47,353 bases of DNA, taken from Altibacter sp. Lineage in GTDB: Bacteria; Bacteroidota; Bacteroidia; Flavobacteriales; Flavobacteriaceae. Positions 24,885 to 34,086 of this stretch are shown here, one piece after another. The position numbers were made by a program, and so were the translations under genes. The DNA is taken from NCBI RefSeq assembly GCF_019913785.1, contig NZ_JAIOHK010000058.1:1-47353 (forward strand). Reading direction: 5' to 3'. The notes under the pieces were generated by a model. The model had not been told where the DNA came from, searched no databases, and worked only from the letters and a program-made list of their open reading frames with translations. Each line of letters begins with the position of its first letter. Within the stretch, counting starts at the first letter, position 1.

Positions 24885-25513
24885 GCAACTGGCTTATTTA
24901 CAGTATCGGTTTTTTGGCACAGATCCTCTTTTCGGGAAGGCTCATTGTACAATGGATACTTTCAGAAAAAAACAAACGGGTAGTTACTCCTTCCCTATTT
25001 TGGAAACTGAGTTTGTTAGCCTCTTTCTTGTTGTTTGTCTATGGGTATCTACGCGACGATTTCGCCATTATGCTGGGACAAGCGCTTACCTATTTTATCT
25101 ATATAAGAAATTTACAACTGCAGGGAGAATGGCGGAAAGCTCCAAAACTACTGCGATGGTTTTTAGTCGTTTTTCCGGTGATTATTGTGGTCTACGGATA
25201 CAACAATGGTGAATACGACTTGGAAAAATTGTTTAAAAACGAAGCCATTCCGCTATGGCTTATGTTGTTGGGGATCATCTCGCAAGTTCTTTTTACATTG
25301 CGGTTTGTGTACCAGTGGATGTATTCAGAAAAAACCAAGACCTCACAGCTTCCGGTTGGATTTTGGCGTATGAGTGTACTTGGGGCTTCCTTAATTTTAA
25401 CCTATGCAATTTTTCGGGAAGACCCGGTATTATTTGTTGGTCATATTGCCGGATTGATTATTTATATACGCAATATTTTTATTTGGAAAAAACAGGTCGA
25501 TGCCAGCGCTTAA
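24881..25513 (+). CDS. Tandem LABN-domain membrane protein
   Basis: 210 residues, about six membrane helices. Two copies of the lipid A biosynthesis N-terminal domain, residues 10-80 and 131-201, align residue by residue at an offset of 121: Q14/Q135, R20/R141, QW 24-25/145-146, SEK 28-30/149-151, FW 40-41/161-162, YIRN 74-77/195-198. The start at 24881 overlaps the GT2 stop and leaves a clean first helix. There is no LpxB catalytic domain. To my knowledge LABN belongs with PQ-loop/SWEET-like small transporters, so a role in flipping the lipid-linked sugar is plausible but unproven. Confidence 0.85.
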   Translation: MSNWLIYSIGFLAQILFSGRLIVQWILSEKNKRVVTPSLFWKLSLLASFLLFVYGYLRDDFAIMLGQALTYFIYIRNLQLQGEWRKAPKLLRWFLVVFPVIIVVYGYNNGEYDLEKLFKNEAIPLWLMLLGIISQVLFTLRFVYQWMYSEKTKTSQLPVGFWRMSVLGASLILTYAIFREDPVLFVGHIAGLIIYIRNIFIWKKQVDASA

Positions 25514-27134
25514 GAACAATTATATCGTATTGGTCATACTTACGTGTATCGCCATCTTCTTTGTGAATCTCGATGCCTTGTACGTCAACATCATGGAGGC
25601 ACGTAACTTTACGACCGCACGTGAAATGTTAAACGACGGGCATTGGCTGCTTACTACGCTAAACGGAGAAGCACGCTACCAAAAGCCGCCTTTACCTACC
25701 TGGTTAACGGCTGTTTCGGCGGCCATCTTCGGACTTAAAAGCTTGTTTGCTTTACGATTGCCAGCAGCGCTATTAGCACTACTCTTGGTGGTCACCTCAT
25801 ATAAATTTTCACTTCGGCTAACACAACAAAAGACCTATGCCTTTTTGGCTTCCTTGATCCTGGCGACCTCCTTTTATGTGGTGTCGGCAGGAAGAGATGG
25901 CAACTGGGATATCTTTACACACGGCTTTATGATGGTGTGTATCTACCAGCTCTTTTTATTCTTTACCGAGTCTGAAAAAAAATACCAGCGCGCCTTTTTG
26001 GCGGCCTTGTTCTTTGGGTTTTCGTTTATGAGTAAGGGGCCGGTATCCATGTATGCGTTGTGGTTACCTTTTTTGATTTCCTTCGGAATAGTATACAGGT
26101 ACAATAATTTTAAAAGTCGAATCCTGCCGCTAGTATTTTTTTTAGTGATTAGCGTAGTCGTCTCAGGTTGGTGGCATTGGTATACCTATACCTTCGACCC
26201 CGAAGCAGTTGCAGCAATCACGAAGCGGGAAACCGAAAATTGGACCGGTTATAATGTACGTCCCTTCTATTATTACTGGAGTTTCTTTACACAAAGCGGA
26301 GTGTGGACCATTCCTGCGTTTATAGGCTTGTTGTATCCGTATCTTAAAAATAGAGTATTTAATAAAAAAGCGTATCTCTTTACTTTTTTATGGACCATGG
26401 CGTCACTAGTGTTATTGTCTATCATTCCTGAAAAAAAATCACGGTACTTGTTACCGGTACTTATTCCGTTGGCTTTGAATACCGCCTTTTATATCGAGTA
26501 TTTATTTAGACGATTTGCTGAATTAAAAGACAGACGGGAAACGATCCCGGTCTACTTCAATTTTGGATTAATCGCAAGCATTGGTTTGGTGTTTCCAATT
26601 GGCGGATATTTCTTTCTGAAGGATGCACTTGCCGAAAAGTGGATTTGGTTCATCCTACTGGCGGTCGTTTTAGTTACTATTGGCTTTTTTATCTTCCGAA
26701 ACCTTTTCAGAAAAAAAATAAAACCCGTTTTCTATTTGACCGTGGCCTTTATCGCATCGGTGATCTGTTTTGGAATGCCCTTGGCCAAGACCCTCACCAT
26801 TAACCCGGAATACAAAGGACTTTCACAATTGAACGATTGGCAGGCTGACACCAATGTCAGGGTATTCGAATTTACCTATTTCACCCCGGAGCTTATCTGG
26901 GATTATGGCGATACTATTGAAGTGTTAAAAAAAGAAGATGGCATTGCTATCCCTTCGGAAGTAGCATTTGGCGTTTTGGTTGCTGAAGAAGACCAAGAAC
27001 TTTTCAGAAAAACCTTTTCTACCTATTCTATTGAAAAAGTAACACGCTACGACATGAATGCCAAGGGAAAGGACGATCGTTCACATAAAACGCGCCTGTG
27101 GCGTGACCTCTATTTGGTTAGGAAGCAGGAATAA
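25500..27134 (+). CDS. GT39-family membrane glycosyltransferase (ArnT-like)
   Basis: 544 residues with about ten to twelve membrane helices. The N-terminal periplasmic loop has MEARNFTTAREML and LNGEARYQKPPLPTWLTA, the acidic catalytic and substrate-binding signature of ArnT/PMT-like GT-C enzymes. SAGRDGNWDIFTHGFMM and SKGPVSMYALWLPF follow as in ArnT. A C-terminal soluble domain of about 100 residues ends the protein. It would move a sugar from undecaprenyl phosphate to lipid A or another envelope acceptor on the periplasmic face. It overlaps the LABN gene by 14 bases, and its 3' end overlaps the convergent PAP2 gene by 17. Confidence 0.9.
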   Translation: MPALKNNYIVLVILTCIAIFFVNLDALYVNIMEARNFTTAREMLNDGHWLLTTLNGEARYQKPPLPTWLTAVSAAIFGLKSLFALRLPAALLALLLVVTSYKFSLRLTQQKTYAFLASLILATSFYVVSAGRDGNWDIFTHGFMMVCIYQLFLFFTESEKKYQRAFLAALFFGFSFMSKGPVSMYALWLPFLISFGIVYRYNNFKSRILPLVFFLVISVVVSGWWHWYTYTFDPEAVAAITKRETENWTGYNVRPFYYYWSFFTQSGVWTIPAFIGLLYPYLKNRVFNKKAYLFTFLWTMASLVLLSIIPEKKSRYLLPVLIPLALNTAFYIEYLFRRFAELKDRRETIPVYFNFGLIASIGLVFPIGGYFFLKDALAEKWIWFILLAVVLVTIGFFIFRNLFRKKIKPVFYLTVAFIASVICFGMPLAKTLTINPEYKGLSQLNDWQADTNVRVFEFTYFTPELIWDYGDTIEVLKKEDGIAIPSEVAFGVLVAEEDQELFRKTFSTYSIEKVTRYDMNAKGKDDRSHKTRLWRDLYLVRKQE

Positions 27135-27690
27135 ATCTATGGCGAGCCCAACGCTGTACCTGAAAAAACACGGCTCCAATAATTCCCCCGAAGAACATTC
27201 CCGTAATTACATCCAACGGATAATGCACGCCCAAATAAATACGGCTGTAGCCAATGATCACGGCCCAAAACAGCAATAGAAATGGCAGATAGTTATACCA
27301 CTTTTTCAGCAACAGCCCTAAAAAAACAGCAGCAGCCATGGAGCTTGCAGCATGTGCCGAAAAATACCCGTACCGACCACAGTTTTCAGCGACAAAGCGA
27401 ATACTGTCTTTTAAACTTGCTACCTGACAGGGCCGCGGACGCTGGATTCCGTATTTAAAAAGATTGGCAAGTTGGTCGGTCGCAGTGATCATCAGTGTGA
27501 TGGAAACGAGAATAAGGAGTGTTGCCTTAATTCCGAAGTGCTTATATACGAGGTACAATAGTAGAGCGTACAGTGGAATAGACGACCATTTTGCCGTGAC
27601 CACAAGCCAAAAACCGTCCCAAGTCTCACTCCCTAAGGTGTTGAGAAACAAAAAAAGTTCGGTGTCATATTTCAGTAATTCTTCAATCAT
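27118..27690 (-). CDS. PAP2-family membrane phosphatase (UppP/LpxE-like)
   Basis: 190 residues and about five to six membrane helices. Motif 1 is KYGIQRPRP, motif 2 is FSAHAASS in place of PSGH, and motif 3 is SRIYLGVHYPLDV, which is canonical. Such small integral PAP2 enzymes act on undecaprenyl diphosphate, lipid A phosphates or phosphatidylglycerol phosphate. It overlaps the upstream 76-residue gene by 8 bases and converges on the ArnT-like gene, so a link to polyprenyl-phosphate recycling or lipid A trimming is reasonable. Confidence 0.87.
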   Translation of the reverse strand: MIEELLKYDTELFLFLNTLGSETWDGFWLVVTAKWSSIPLYALLLYLVYKHFGIKATLLILVSITLMITATDQLANLFKYGIQRPRPCQVASLKDSIRFVAENCGRYGYFSAHAASSMAAAVFLGLLLKKWYNYLPFLLLFWAVIIGYSRIYLGVHYPLDVITGMFFGGIIGAVFFQVQRWARHRFIPAS

Positions 27691-27913
27691 CTTCGTAGCG
27701 GGCTATTTCTCTATCGTAGAAAGCGGTTGCTTCCCGAATATAATTCTCGGTTTCCGATTCCAATTCCTTTTGATCGTGGTTGTCAAATTCCTCTAGCCAT
27801 TCTACCTCATCGTTTTCAAGATTGATGATAAACCGGGGGAATTCGGTATGAATTACAAAAATAGCTGTGGGATAATCGGTATTGTCGCCTAATAAGTATT
27901 TTGGAAAGTCCAT
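27683..27913 (-). CDS. Small acidic conserved hypothetical protein
   Basis: 76 residues, no signal or membrane segment, strongly acidic: MDFPKYLLGDNTDYPTAIFV at the start and REATAFYDREIARYEDD at the end, with aromatic and acidic residues alternating between. I do not recognise a family. Tight spacing with MATE (17 bases) and PAP2 (8-base overlap) genes shows a real gene within an operon. Confidence 0.65.
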   Translation of the reverse strand: MDFPKYLLGDNTDYPTAIFVIHTEFPRFIINLENDEVEWLEEFDNHDQKELESETENYIREATAFYDREIARYEDD

Positions 27914-27930
27914 AGTTTAGAGCAATTACA

Positions 27931-29310
27931 TTAATGAATGGATTCTGAATGTACCAATCGTTTCGAAAGATAATTAAATCTAATGAAAAGCATCACCGCC
28001 GAGGCTGTAAGTCCGGCCAGCAATCCCATCCATATGCCGGAACTTGCGTATTCGGTATACATGCCAAGGTAAAACGAAATGGGGAATCCAATAACCCAGT
28101 ACGCAATAAATGTGATAAGCGTAGGTATTTTAACGTCCTGCATTCCTCGAAGCGCGCCAAGTGTCACTACCTGAATGGCATCACTAATTTGAAAAACAGC
28201 AGCAATTAGCATGAGTTTTGAAGCAATTGTAACTACTTGGTAGTTGTCCTGAAAATTAGTAGCATCGTCAAAATCGAGGTATAATCTTGGCAGCGTTACG
28301 TTAAAGACCATAAATGCAATGGCGAATACCATGGCCAACAACACCGTTAATAGGAAAATAGAAAATGCAATTCGCCGAAGTTCTTTAAAACGCCCCATGC
28401 CTTTTTGGTTTCCAACGCGGATCATAGCGGTTACACTAAATCCCATCGCGACCATAAAGGTCATGGATGATAGGTTAAGTGCAATTTGATTAGCGGCCTG
28501 TGGATTTTTTCCCAATATTCCTGAAAGCCAAATAGCGGCGGTAAATATGGCCACTTCAAAAAACATTTGCATGGCCGAAGGAAAGCCTAGGTTTAGTACC
28601 TTTTTTAACATGCGCTTGGACAGATCGAATAGTTTTATATGCAGTACAAACTCACGGGATTTATAGTGTTGCGACAACATATACCATAGATATCCAACCA
28701 TAATTACCCGAGAAGCTAGTGTGCCAATAGCAGCCCCTACCACACCCATTTCGGGGGCACCCCATTTACCAAAGATGAACATATAGTTAAGAATCACATT
28801 GGCAACGTTTGCAGCAATTGTCGCATACATAGGATACCGCGTCAATGAAAGTCCGTCACTAAATTGCTTAAATGCCTGAAAAATGATGAGGGGAAGTAAG
28901 GATACCGCTACTAAATTTAGATACGGCATGGCCAATGCTACCACCTCTTCGGGTTGTTCCATGGCGTACATTAAGGGTTTAGCCAGAAAGACCATAAGGA
29001 CCAGAGCAATTCCGAGGACCGTACACAAAAAAAGACCGTGCTTAAAGGCCGATTTGCCTGCTTCCACATTCCCTTCACCATCGGCTTCGGCGACAAGAGG
29101 TGTAATGGCGGTGGAAAAACCAATTCCAAGCGACATGGCGATAAACATAAAACTATTTCCCAAAGAAACAGCGGCCAGTTCGGCTGTACCTAATTGGCCC
29201 ACCATGATATTGTCCACGAGTGCAACGACAACATGCCCTAGCATTCCAAGAATTACAGGTGTGGCCAGCGAAATATTGTATTTAAATTCTTTGGTGTAGT
29301 TTGAAAGCAA
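27931..29310 (-). CDS. MATE-family efflux transporter (NorM-like)
   Basis: 459 residues with twelve membrane helices. The N-terminal LATPVILGMLGHVVVALVDNIMVGQLG matches the MATE signature, and the second half repeats it (QMFFEVAIFTAAIWLSGILG). It exports drugs or metabolites by Na+ or H+ antiport. The start codon is TTG at 29310; a TAA lies four codons upstream in frame, so little freedom exists. First gene of a three-gene operon. Confidence 0.93.
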   Translation of the reverse strand: MLSNYTKEFKYNISLATPVILGMLGHVVVALVDNIMVGQLGTAELAAVSLGNSFMFIAMSLGIGFSTAITPLVAEADGEGNVEAGKSAFKHGLFLCTVLGIALVLMVFLAKPLMYAMEQPEEVVALAMPYLNLVAVSLLPLIIFQAFKQFSDGLSLTRYPMYATIAANVANVILNYMFIFGKWGAPEMGVVGAAIGTLASRVIMVGYLWYMLSQHYKSREFVLHIKLFDLSKRMLKKVLNLGFPSAMQMFFEVAIFTAAIWLSGILGKNPQAANQIALNLSSMTFMVAMGFSVTAMIRVGNQKGMGRFKELRRIAFSIFLLTVLLAMVFAIAFMVFNVTLPRLYLDFDDATNFQDNYQVVTIASKLMLIAAVFQISDAIQVVTLGALRGMQDVKIPTLITFIAYWVIGFPISFYLGMYTEYASSGIWMGLLAGLTASAVMLFIRFNYLSKRLVHSESIH

Positions 29311-29401
29311 AGCGAATTCTTAAAATGAGGTGCTAAGTTAAAAAACACGCGTACGTAAAAGCACAAAACTTTCTTATATTTAGGTTTTAAATTCTCTTGA
29401 T

Positions 29402-29857
29402 ATGCAATCCAAGGCCAAAACTCCCGAACAATACATAGATGAATTACCTGAAGATAGAAAGGAGGTAATTTCAAAATTAAGAAAAACTATTCTGGATAAT
29501 CTTCCCAAGGGTTTTGAAGAGGGAATAGGATATGGGATGCTGGGGTATGTTGTACCACATTCAAAATATCCCGATGGTTATCATTGCGATCCAAAATTGC
29601 CCTTACCCTTTATAAGTTTGGCCTCTCAGAAAAATCATATTGGGTTTTACCATATGGGTATTTATAGTGATCCAGAATTAATGCAATGGTTTACTGCGGA
29701 ATATCCGAAACATGTTTCGGGTAAATTGGATATGGGAAAAAGTTGTATTCGATTTAAGAATATGAATAAAATCCCCTATGAACTCCTTGGAGAATTAGTG
29801 CGTAAGGTCACTCCCGATCAATGGATAGCAAGATACGAAGCAGTGATCAAAAATTAA
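29402..29857 (+). CDS. DUF1801 domain-containing protein
   Basis: 151-residue soluble protein. YIDELPEDRKEVISKLRKTILDNLPKGFEEGIGYGMLGY at the N-terminus and LASQKNHIGFYHMGIYSDP in the middle are typical of the YdhG/DUF1801 fold. Lys/Arg-rich conserved KLDMGKSCIRFKNMNKIP follows. Function unknown; related proteins have been linked to iron handling, but nothing here proves it. Transcribed divergently from the MATE gene. Confidence 0.85.
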   Translation: MQSKAKTPEQYIDELPEDRKEVISKLRKTILDNLPKGFEEGIGYGMLGYVVPHSKYPDGYHCDPKLPLPFISLASQKNHIGFYHMGIYSDPELMQWFTAEYPKHVSGKLDMGKSCIRFKNMNKIPYELLGELVRKVTPDQWIARYEAVIKN

Positions 29858-29859
29858 AA

Positions 29860-29887
29860 ACCGTCTGTAAGTTGCTTTACAGACGGT
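29860..29887. terminator. Strong hairpin after the DUF1801 gene
   Basis: ACCGTCTGTAA and TTACAGACGGT form an 11-pair perfect stem with a six-base loop. The T-rich tail lies on the minus strand, so it fits termination of minus-strand transcription from the AraC gene at least as well as of DUF1801. Confidence 0.7.
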
Positions 29888-30107
29888 CCATTAACTAACA
29901 CATAACCTACTTATGGTGTTGTGAACAAAAGCCTGAAAGGTTAAAATTTAATTTGCAATTATCTTCCGTATATAAAGACTAAGTTGAGTGGAAGCGCAAT
30001 TGCATAACAGGCATTCATTTAACTATATTCAAATATCGTTCGAATGACGAACAAAAAGGGTAAAGCCTATAATCCCTTACTTTTCAGATAGAAAAAAACA
30101 AATAAAA
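29888..30107. other. Intergenic stretch with no recognised feature
   Basis: About 220 bases between the hairpin and the end of the AraC gene. No start-stop frame of interest, promoter consensus or RNA fold was recognised by eye. Confidence 0.5.
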
Positions 30108-31589
30108 TTAACTTTGAAGTGACAGCAAGAATTGGGAAGGAGTTTTAGCGTGGATCTTCTTAAAACTTTTATTGAAGGTTACCTTATTGTTAAAACCTAC
30201 CTCGTATGCGACTTCAATTATACTCATATCTTCCTTATTCTTGAGAATCTCCGAGGCTTCATCAATGCGATATTTGTTGATGAACTCAAAGAAGTTCAGT
30301 CCAAAATGCTCATTGATAACCTGCGATGTATTATGCCGTGTCGTATCTAATTTCTCGGCCAGAGAATCTAGATTTATTGTATTAACTCTATAGACTTTCT
30401 CTTCCTCCATTAGATGAAGTAATTTTTCTTTTAAGTCTTCAGAAAAACCTGGTGTAAGTCCAGATTTCTTATACTTAAACAAATCTATTGGGTCAACTAA
30501 TTTAACGGTTCCTTTAAAGATTTCAGGTCGTTCATGTGAGATATATGCCACATAAAATACCAAACCTACCATCACCAAAATCTGTAAATGAATTAAAGAA
30601 GGCGCATTGATAATTTTCGTAATTATCCCTGCATAAACAATGTATGAAGCCAGATAGACAAAATTGATAGCCATGATATTTCGTTGCCAAAGCATCTTAT
30701 TCTTGTCCACTGCATTGCTAGGTGCTTTATTCGACATATAGATTCTATAAATGAGAAAAGCATACACCGCCAAGGATAGAATTTTTACGGTAATAATAGT
30801 GTATGCCCCCGGCAGCATAAAACCCTCTTTGTCGAAGATCACATTAAACTTTTCATTGGCCGTCATCATATAATACGGCATAATATAGGCCAATAGCACA
30901 ATCGAGGGTATTAGATGTAAGCCGTCCCACCATCTAAATTTGTAATTAAATGTGACTCTTTTGAAATAAAAATAGAGTAACGGACCATACAAAAATGAAA
31001 AGGTAGTTGATATAAAAAGTGAATGTGGTAAGTGATACTGATAATTTATCACGTAGAGACTTAGGTGCAAAATGAACAGCGAATGGAATAAGACAAATAG
31101 TCCAATTAACAAATTGCCTTTTCGATCTACTTTTTTCTTGAGCACTAAAATGAGGAAAATATAGAACCCCAGGAATCCAGCATACAGGTACAGGACAGAC
31201 AAAAATGTAAATTCCGGGGTATATTGTTCTTTAATATTCTGGTAGGCGACCGAATCCTTTATATTGGCAAATAAGTGATCATTTAAGATCGATAGGTCGG
31301 TCGTTGCACCAATGTATTTTAAAATATATTCGGAAGCGATCTCCGGTTCATTATCATTGGCAAATGAAATGGCGTGCGCCTTAAATGCCTCAATAGAATC
31401 CTGGGACATATTAAGTACTTCATTCACATCGGCCAAGACAAACTTTATCCTACCATTTTCATATTTTTCAACTCTGAAATCGGGTAAGTGATGCTCGGCA
31501 TTGGATTGTGTCAATCCAACAATTGTCCAAAAACAGAACAACAGCAAAGCAAAATTCCGAAAGAATGCTATTTGGAAAGTACGTCTCAC
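30108..31589 (-). CDS. AraC-family regulator with exported N-terminus and seven membrane helices
   Basis: 493 residues from a GTG. N-terminal signal-like helix (FALLLFCFWTIVGL), a periplasmic region of about 90 residues, seven membrane helices (about 130-365), then a cytoplasmic AraC domain. The AraC domain has VNTINLDSLAEKLDTTRHNTSQVINEHF and MSIIEVAYEVGFNNKVTFNKSFKKIHAKTPSQFL. It would couple an extracytoplasmic signal to transcription in one polypeptide. A perfect inverted repeat at 31665 lies 76 bases upstream and may be its operator. Confidence 0.88.
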   Translation of the reverse strand: MRRTFQIAFFRNFALLLFCFWTIVGLTQSNAEHHLPDFRVEKYENGRIKFVLADVNEVLNMSQDSIEAFKAHAISFANDNEPEIASEYILKYIGATTDLSILNDHLFANIKDSVAYQNIKEQYTPEFTFLSVLYLYAGFLGFYIFLILVLKKKVDRKGNLLIGLFVLFHSLFILHLSLYVINYQYHLPHSLFISTTFSFLYGPLLYFYFKRVTFNYKFRWWDGLHLIPSIVLLAYIMPYYMMTANEKFNVIFDKEGFMLPGAYTIITVKILSLAVYAFLIYRIYMSNKAPSNAVDKNKMLWQRNIMAINFVYLASYIVYAGIITKIINAPSLIHLQILVMVGLVFYVAYISHERPEIFKGTVKLVDPIDLFKYKKSGLTPGFSEDLKEKLLHLMEEEKVYRVNTINLDSLAEKLDTTRHNTSQVINEHFGLNFFEFINKYRIDEASEILKNKEDMSIIEVAYEVGFNNKVTFNKSFKKIHAKTPSQFLLSLQS

Positions 31590-31664
31590 ACGAATTGGTT
31601 TGATTTACTTAAAGATACGATTAGTTTCCTAAAAATAGAGTCAATAGGTATATGCCGATAATAG

Positions 31665-31686
31665 TTTACTAATAAATGTTAGTAAA
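31665..31686. repeat. Inverted repeat TTTACTAA-N6-TTAGTAAA
   Basis: Perfect 8-bp arms around a 6-base centre, located between the M28 gene end and the AraC gene start. A candidate operator or a weak hairpin; no T run follows directly. Confidence 0.5.
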
Positions 31687-31783
31687 TTTTAGCTATTTAA
31701 AGGTAAGCTTTTATCATTAAACGCTTGTATTTTAACGTTTTTGAGGATTATTTAGAAGTTATTTTTAACAAATTGGCAGTTTT

Positions 31784-33196
31784 TTAGTTTTTAATAGGAG
31801 TTGCCTCGGTTTTGGTGCCATAGGTATCCATCAAATAAATCAAACTAGCCATGGCCGCCCCACCCAATTCCAATTCACGTTTATTTACGGCATCAAATGT
31901 ATCGCTTGCGGCATGATGGTGATCAAAATATCGTTGCGTGTCCGGTCTTAAGCCGGCGAGGACAATCCCATCCTCTTTCAATGGACCAATATCTGCTCCG
32001 CCACCACCTTTTTCAAAATAATGGATCAGATAGGGTTCAAATAAGGATGTCCAACTTTTAATTTGCATAAAATTAGCCGAATCGGCATCGACGGTAAAGC
32101 CACGAGGTGTAAATCCGCCAGCATCACTTTCTAAGGCAAATACATGTTTTTCTCCCTTGAGTTTTGCCTCTTCTGCATATTTGGTGCCACCACGCAGTCC
32201 GTTTTCTTCATTCATAAACAAAACCACACGTATACTGTGCTTCGGTTTATAGTTTAGTTTTTTGAACAAGCGAAGTACTTCCATAGATTGCACACAACCT
32301 GCACCATCATCATGAGACCCATCTCCCAGATCCCAAGAATCCAGATGACCACCCACTATCATATATTGATTTGGGAAGGTAGATCCTGTTATTTCGCCAA
32401 TCACATTATACGACTGTACATCCTCATAGGTTCTACAATTCTGCTTAAAATAAAAAGCTAGATCCGGTTTTAATTTTAAAGCGCTGCTCAAATAATCTGC
32501 TCCGTTTGTACTAATGGCACAAGCAGGGATACGCAGATTGACCGGTGTATCACCATAGGTCATAGACCCTGTATGAGGTAGATCGTCCTGTCTTAAATTC
32601 ATGGAACGCACTACAACGCCCACGGCACCGTACTTTGCAGCCTCCATAGCTCCTGCGTACCGTTGGTCCACACAACCGCCATACGATTGAAAAGTATTGA
32701 TTAAATTGGCCTGCATGGGTCTATTGTAGAAAACGATCTTTCCTTCAATACCGGCCCGTCCAATTTTCTCCAAATCTTCAATCCCCGATACCTCAACGAC
32801 CTGTGCTTTTAAACCACCGTCCGGAGTTGCTACCGAACCGCCCAAGGCACAGATATTCGTTGTAGAGCTAATACCGGGAGCCGTTTGAATATAGGCGTAT
32901 TCTGCCACACCTCGTGTCCATTTTGGCACCATCACCGGCTGCAGCCAAACCTTATCAAGCCCCAGTTTATTTAGTTCTGCTTCGGTATATTTTACGGCTA
33001 ATTCGGCTTCGAGAGAACCGGACAACCGGCCTCCTATTTCGTTTGAGAGATAATCCAGCCAATCGTAGCTTTTTCCATCCAATAAGGCCGCATCAAAAAT
33101 ATTTTTTATAATAAGTGAATCTTCCACATGACCCTTTTGTGAAATCACTTCAGAAGAAAAAATTAGGGCAATTAGCAATAGAAGTAGGTTTCTCAT
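31784..33196 (-). CDS. M28-family metallopeptidase (carboxypeptidase Q-like)
   Basis: 470 residues with a signal peptide (LLLLLIALIFSSEVIS). A PA-like insert (about 100-230) precedes the M28 zinc domain. Zinc and catalytic residues: GGHLDSWDLGDGSHDDGAG (first His and Asp), NEENGLRGG (catalytic Glu pair), ESDAGG, and the C-terminal HHHAASDTFD His. It is an exported di-zinc exopeptidase probably hydrolysing dipeptides or C-terminal residues in the periplasm. Last gene of a seven-gene operon; 2 bases follow PPK2. Confidence 0.92.
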   Translation of the reverse strand: MRNLLLLLIALIFSSEVISQKGHVEDSLIIKNIFDAALLDGKSYDWLDYLSNEIGGRLSGSLEAELAVKYTEAELNKLGLDKVWLQPVMVPKWTRGVAEYAYIQTAPGISSTTNICALGGSVATPDGGLKAQVVEVSGIEDLEKIGRAGIEGKIVFYNRPMQANLINTFQSYGGCVDQRYAGAMEAAKYGAVGVVVRSMNLRQDDLPHTGSMTYGDTPVNLRIPACAISTNGADYLSSALKLKPDLAFYFKQNCRTYEDVQSYNVIGEITGSTFPNQYMIVGGHLDSWDLGDGSHDDGAGCVQSMEVLRLFKKLNYKPKHSIRVVLFMNEENGLRGGTKYAEEAKLKGEKHVFALESDAGGFTPRGFTVDADSANFMQIKSWTSLFEPYLIHYFEKGGGGADIGPLKEDGIVLAGLRPDTQRYFDHHHAASDTFDAVNKRELELGGAAMASLIYLMDTYGTKTEATPIKN

Positions 33197-33198
33197 TC

Positions 33199-34080
33199 TT
33201 ACTTTTCGTTTTGGAGTTGTTGTTTATAATCTGAAATTTTTGCCTTGATCTCGTCATCCAATTCGGGCTCAACAATGTCTTTGTATTTTTTGAGCTCTTC
33301 CAAAAGTATAGATGCCACTAAAAGCCTGGCCATTGGCTTATTATCTGCCGGAATGTTATACCAAGGAGCATGAGTTTTTGATGTTCGATTTAGAATGTCT
33401 TCGTAACAGGTCATATACTTTGACCAAAGCTTTCTTTCATCGAGGTCGCCGGGAGAGAATTTCCAGTTTTTGTTGGGCTTATCCAAACGTCGCAAAAGCC
33501 TATTTTTCTGTTCTTCCTTTGAAATATTTAAAAAGAATTTAAAGATCAACGTACCATTTTGAGCGATCGTCTTCTCAAAGGCATTGATCTGCTCAAATCT
33601 GCGGTCCCAAAATGTCGAATCAATATCGTCCGTACTTTGGACATCGGGTAAAAATTCGCCTAAAATATAAGAGGGGTGTACCCGTGTCACCAGAAGATTC
33701 TCATAGTGAGTCCGGTTAAAAACACCAAATTTTCCACGGGCAGGCAAAGCGATATAATGACGCCATAAATAATCGTGTTTTTTTTCAAGATCTGTAGGGA
33801 CCTTAAAACTATATACTACCACTCCGCGGGCATTAAAATCCTTAAACACTTCACGAATCAAGCTATCCTTCCCAGCTGTGTCCATGCCTTGCAAACATAC
33901 CAGCACAGCATATTTGCCATGTGCATAGAGGGTATCCTGTAGATCCCCCAGTTTTCGCCTTGTCTGCTTCAACTGTTTTTCCAATGCTGCTTTAGAAGCG
34001 ACAACGGGCAGTCTGGTTGGAAGTTCCGAAATATTTACAGGCTTATCAATTAGGCAGATTGAAGTATCAAGAGATTCCAT
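33199..34080 (-). CDS. Polyphosphate kinase 2 family protein (PPK2)
   Basis: 293 residues. Walker A LQGMDTAGKDSLIREVFKD (GMDTAGK 65-71), then KVPTDLEKKHDYLWRHYIALPARGKFGVFNRTHYE and a basic lid FFLNISKEEQKNRLLRRLDKPNKNWKFSPGD. These are signatures of single-domain PPK2. It uses polyphosphate to phosphorylate nucleotides (AMP or ADP, depending on class). FNRTHYE resembles class III but the class cannot be fixed by eye. Sits 6 bases after the response-regulator gene. Confidence 0.92.
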   Translation of the reverse strand: MESLDTSICLIDKPVNISELPTRLPVVASKAALEKQLKQTRRKLGDLQDTLYAHGKYAVLVCLQGMDTAGKDSLIREVFKDFNARGVVVYSFKVPTDLEKKHDYLWRHYIALPARGKFGVFNRTHYENLLVTRVHPSYILGEFLPDVQSTDDIDSTFWDRRFEQINAFEKTIAQNGTLIFKFFLNISKEEQKNRLLRRLDKPNKNWKFSPGDLDERKLWSKYMTCYEDILNRTSKTHAPWYNIPADNKPMARLLVASILLEELKKYKDIVEPELDDEIKAKISDYKQQLQNEK

Positions 34081-34086
34081 AATATT

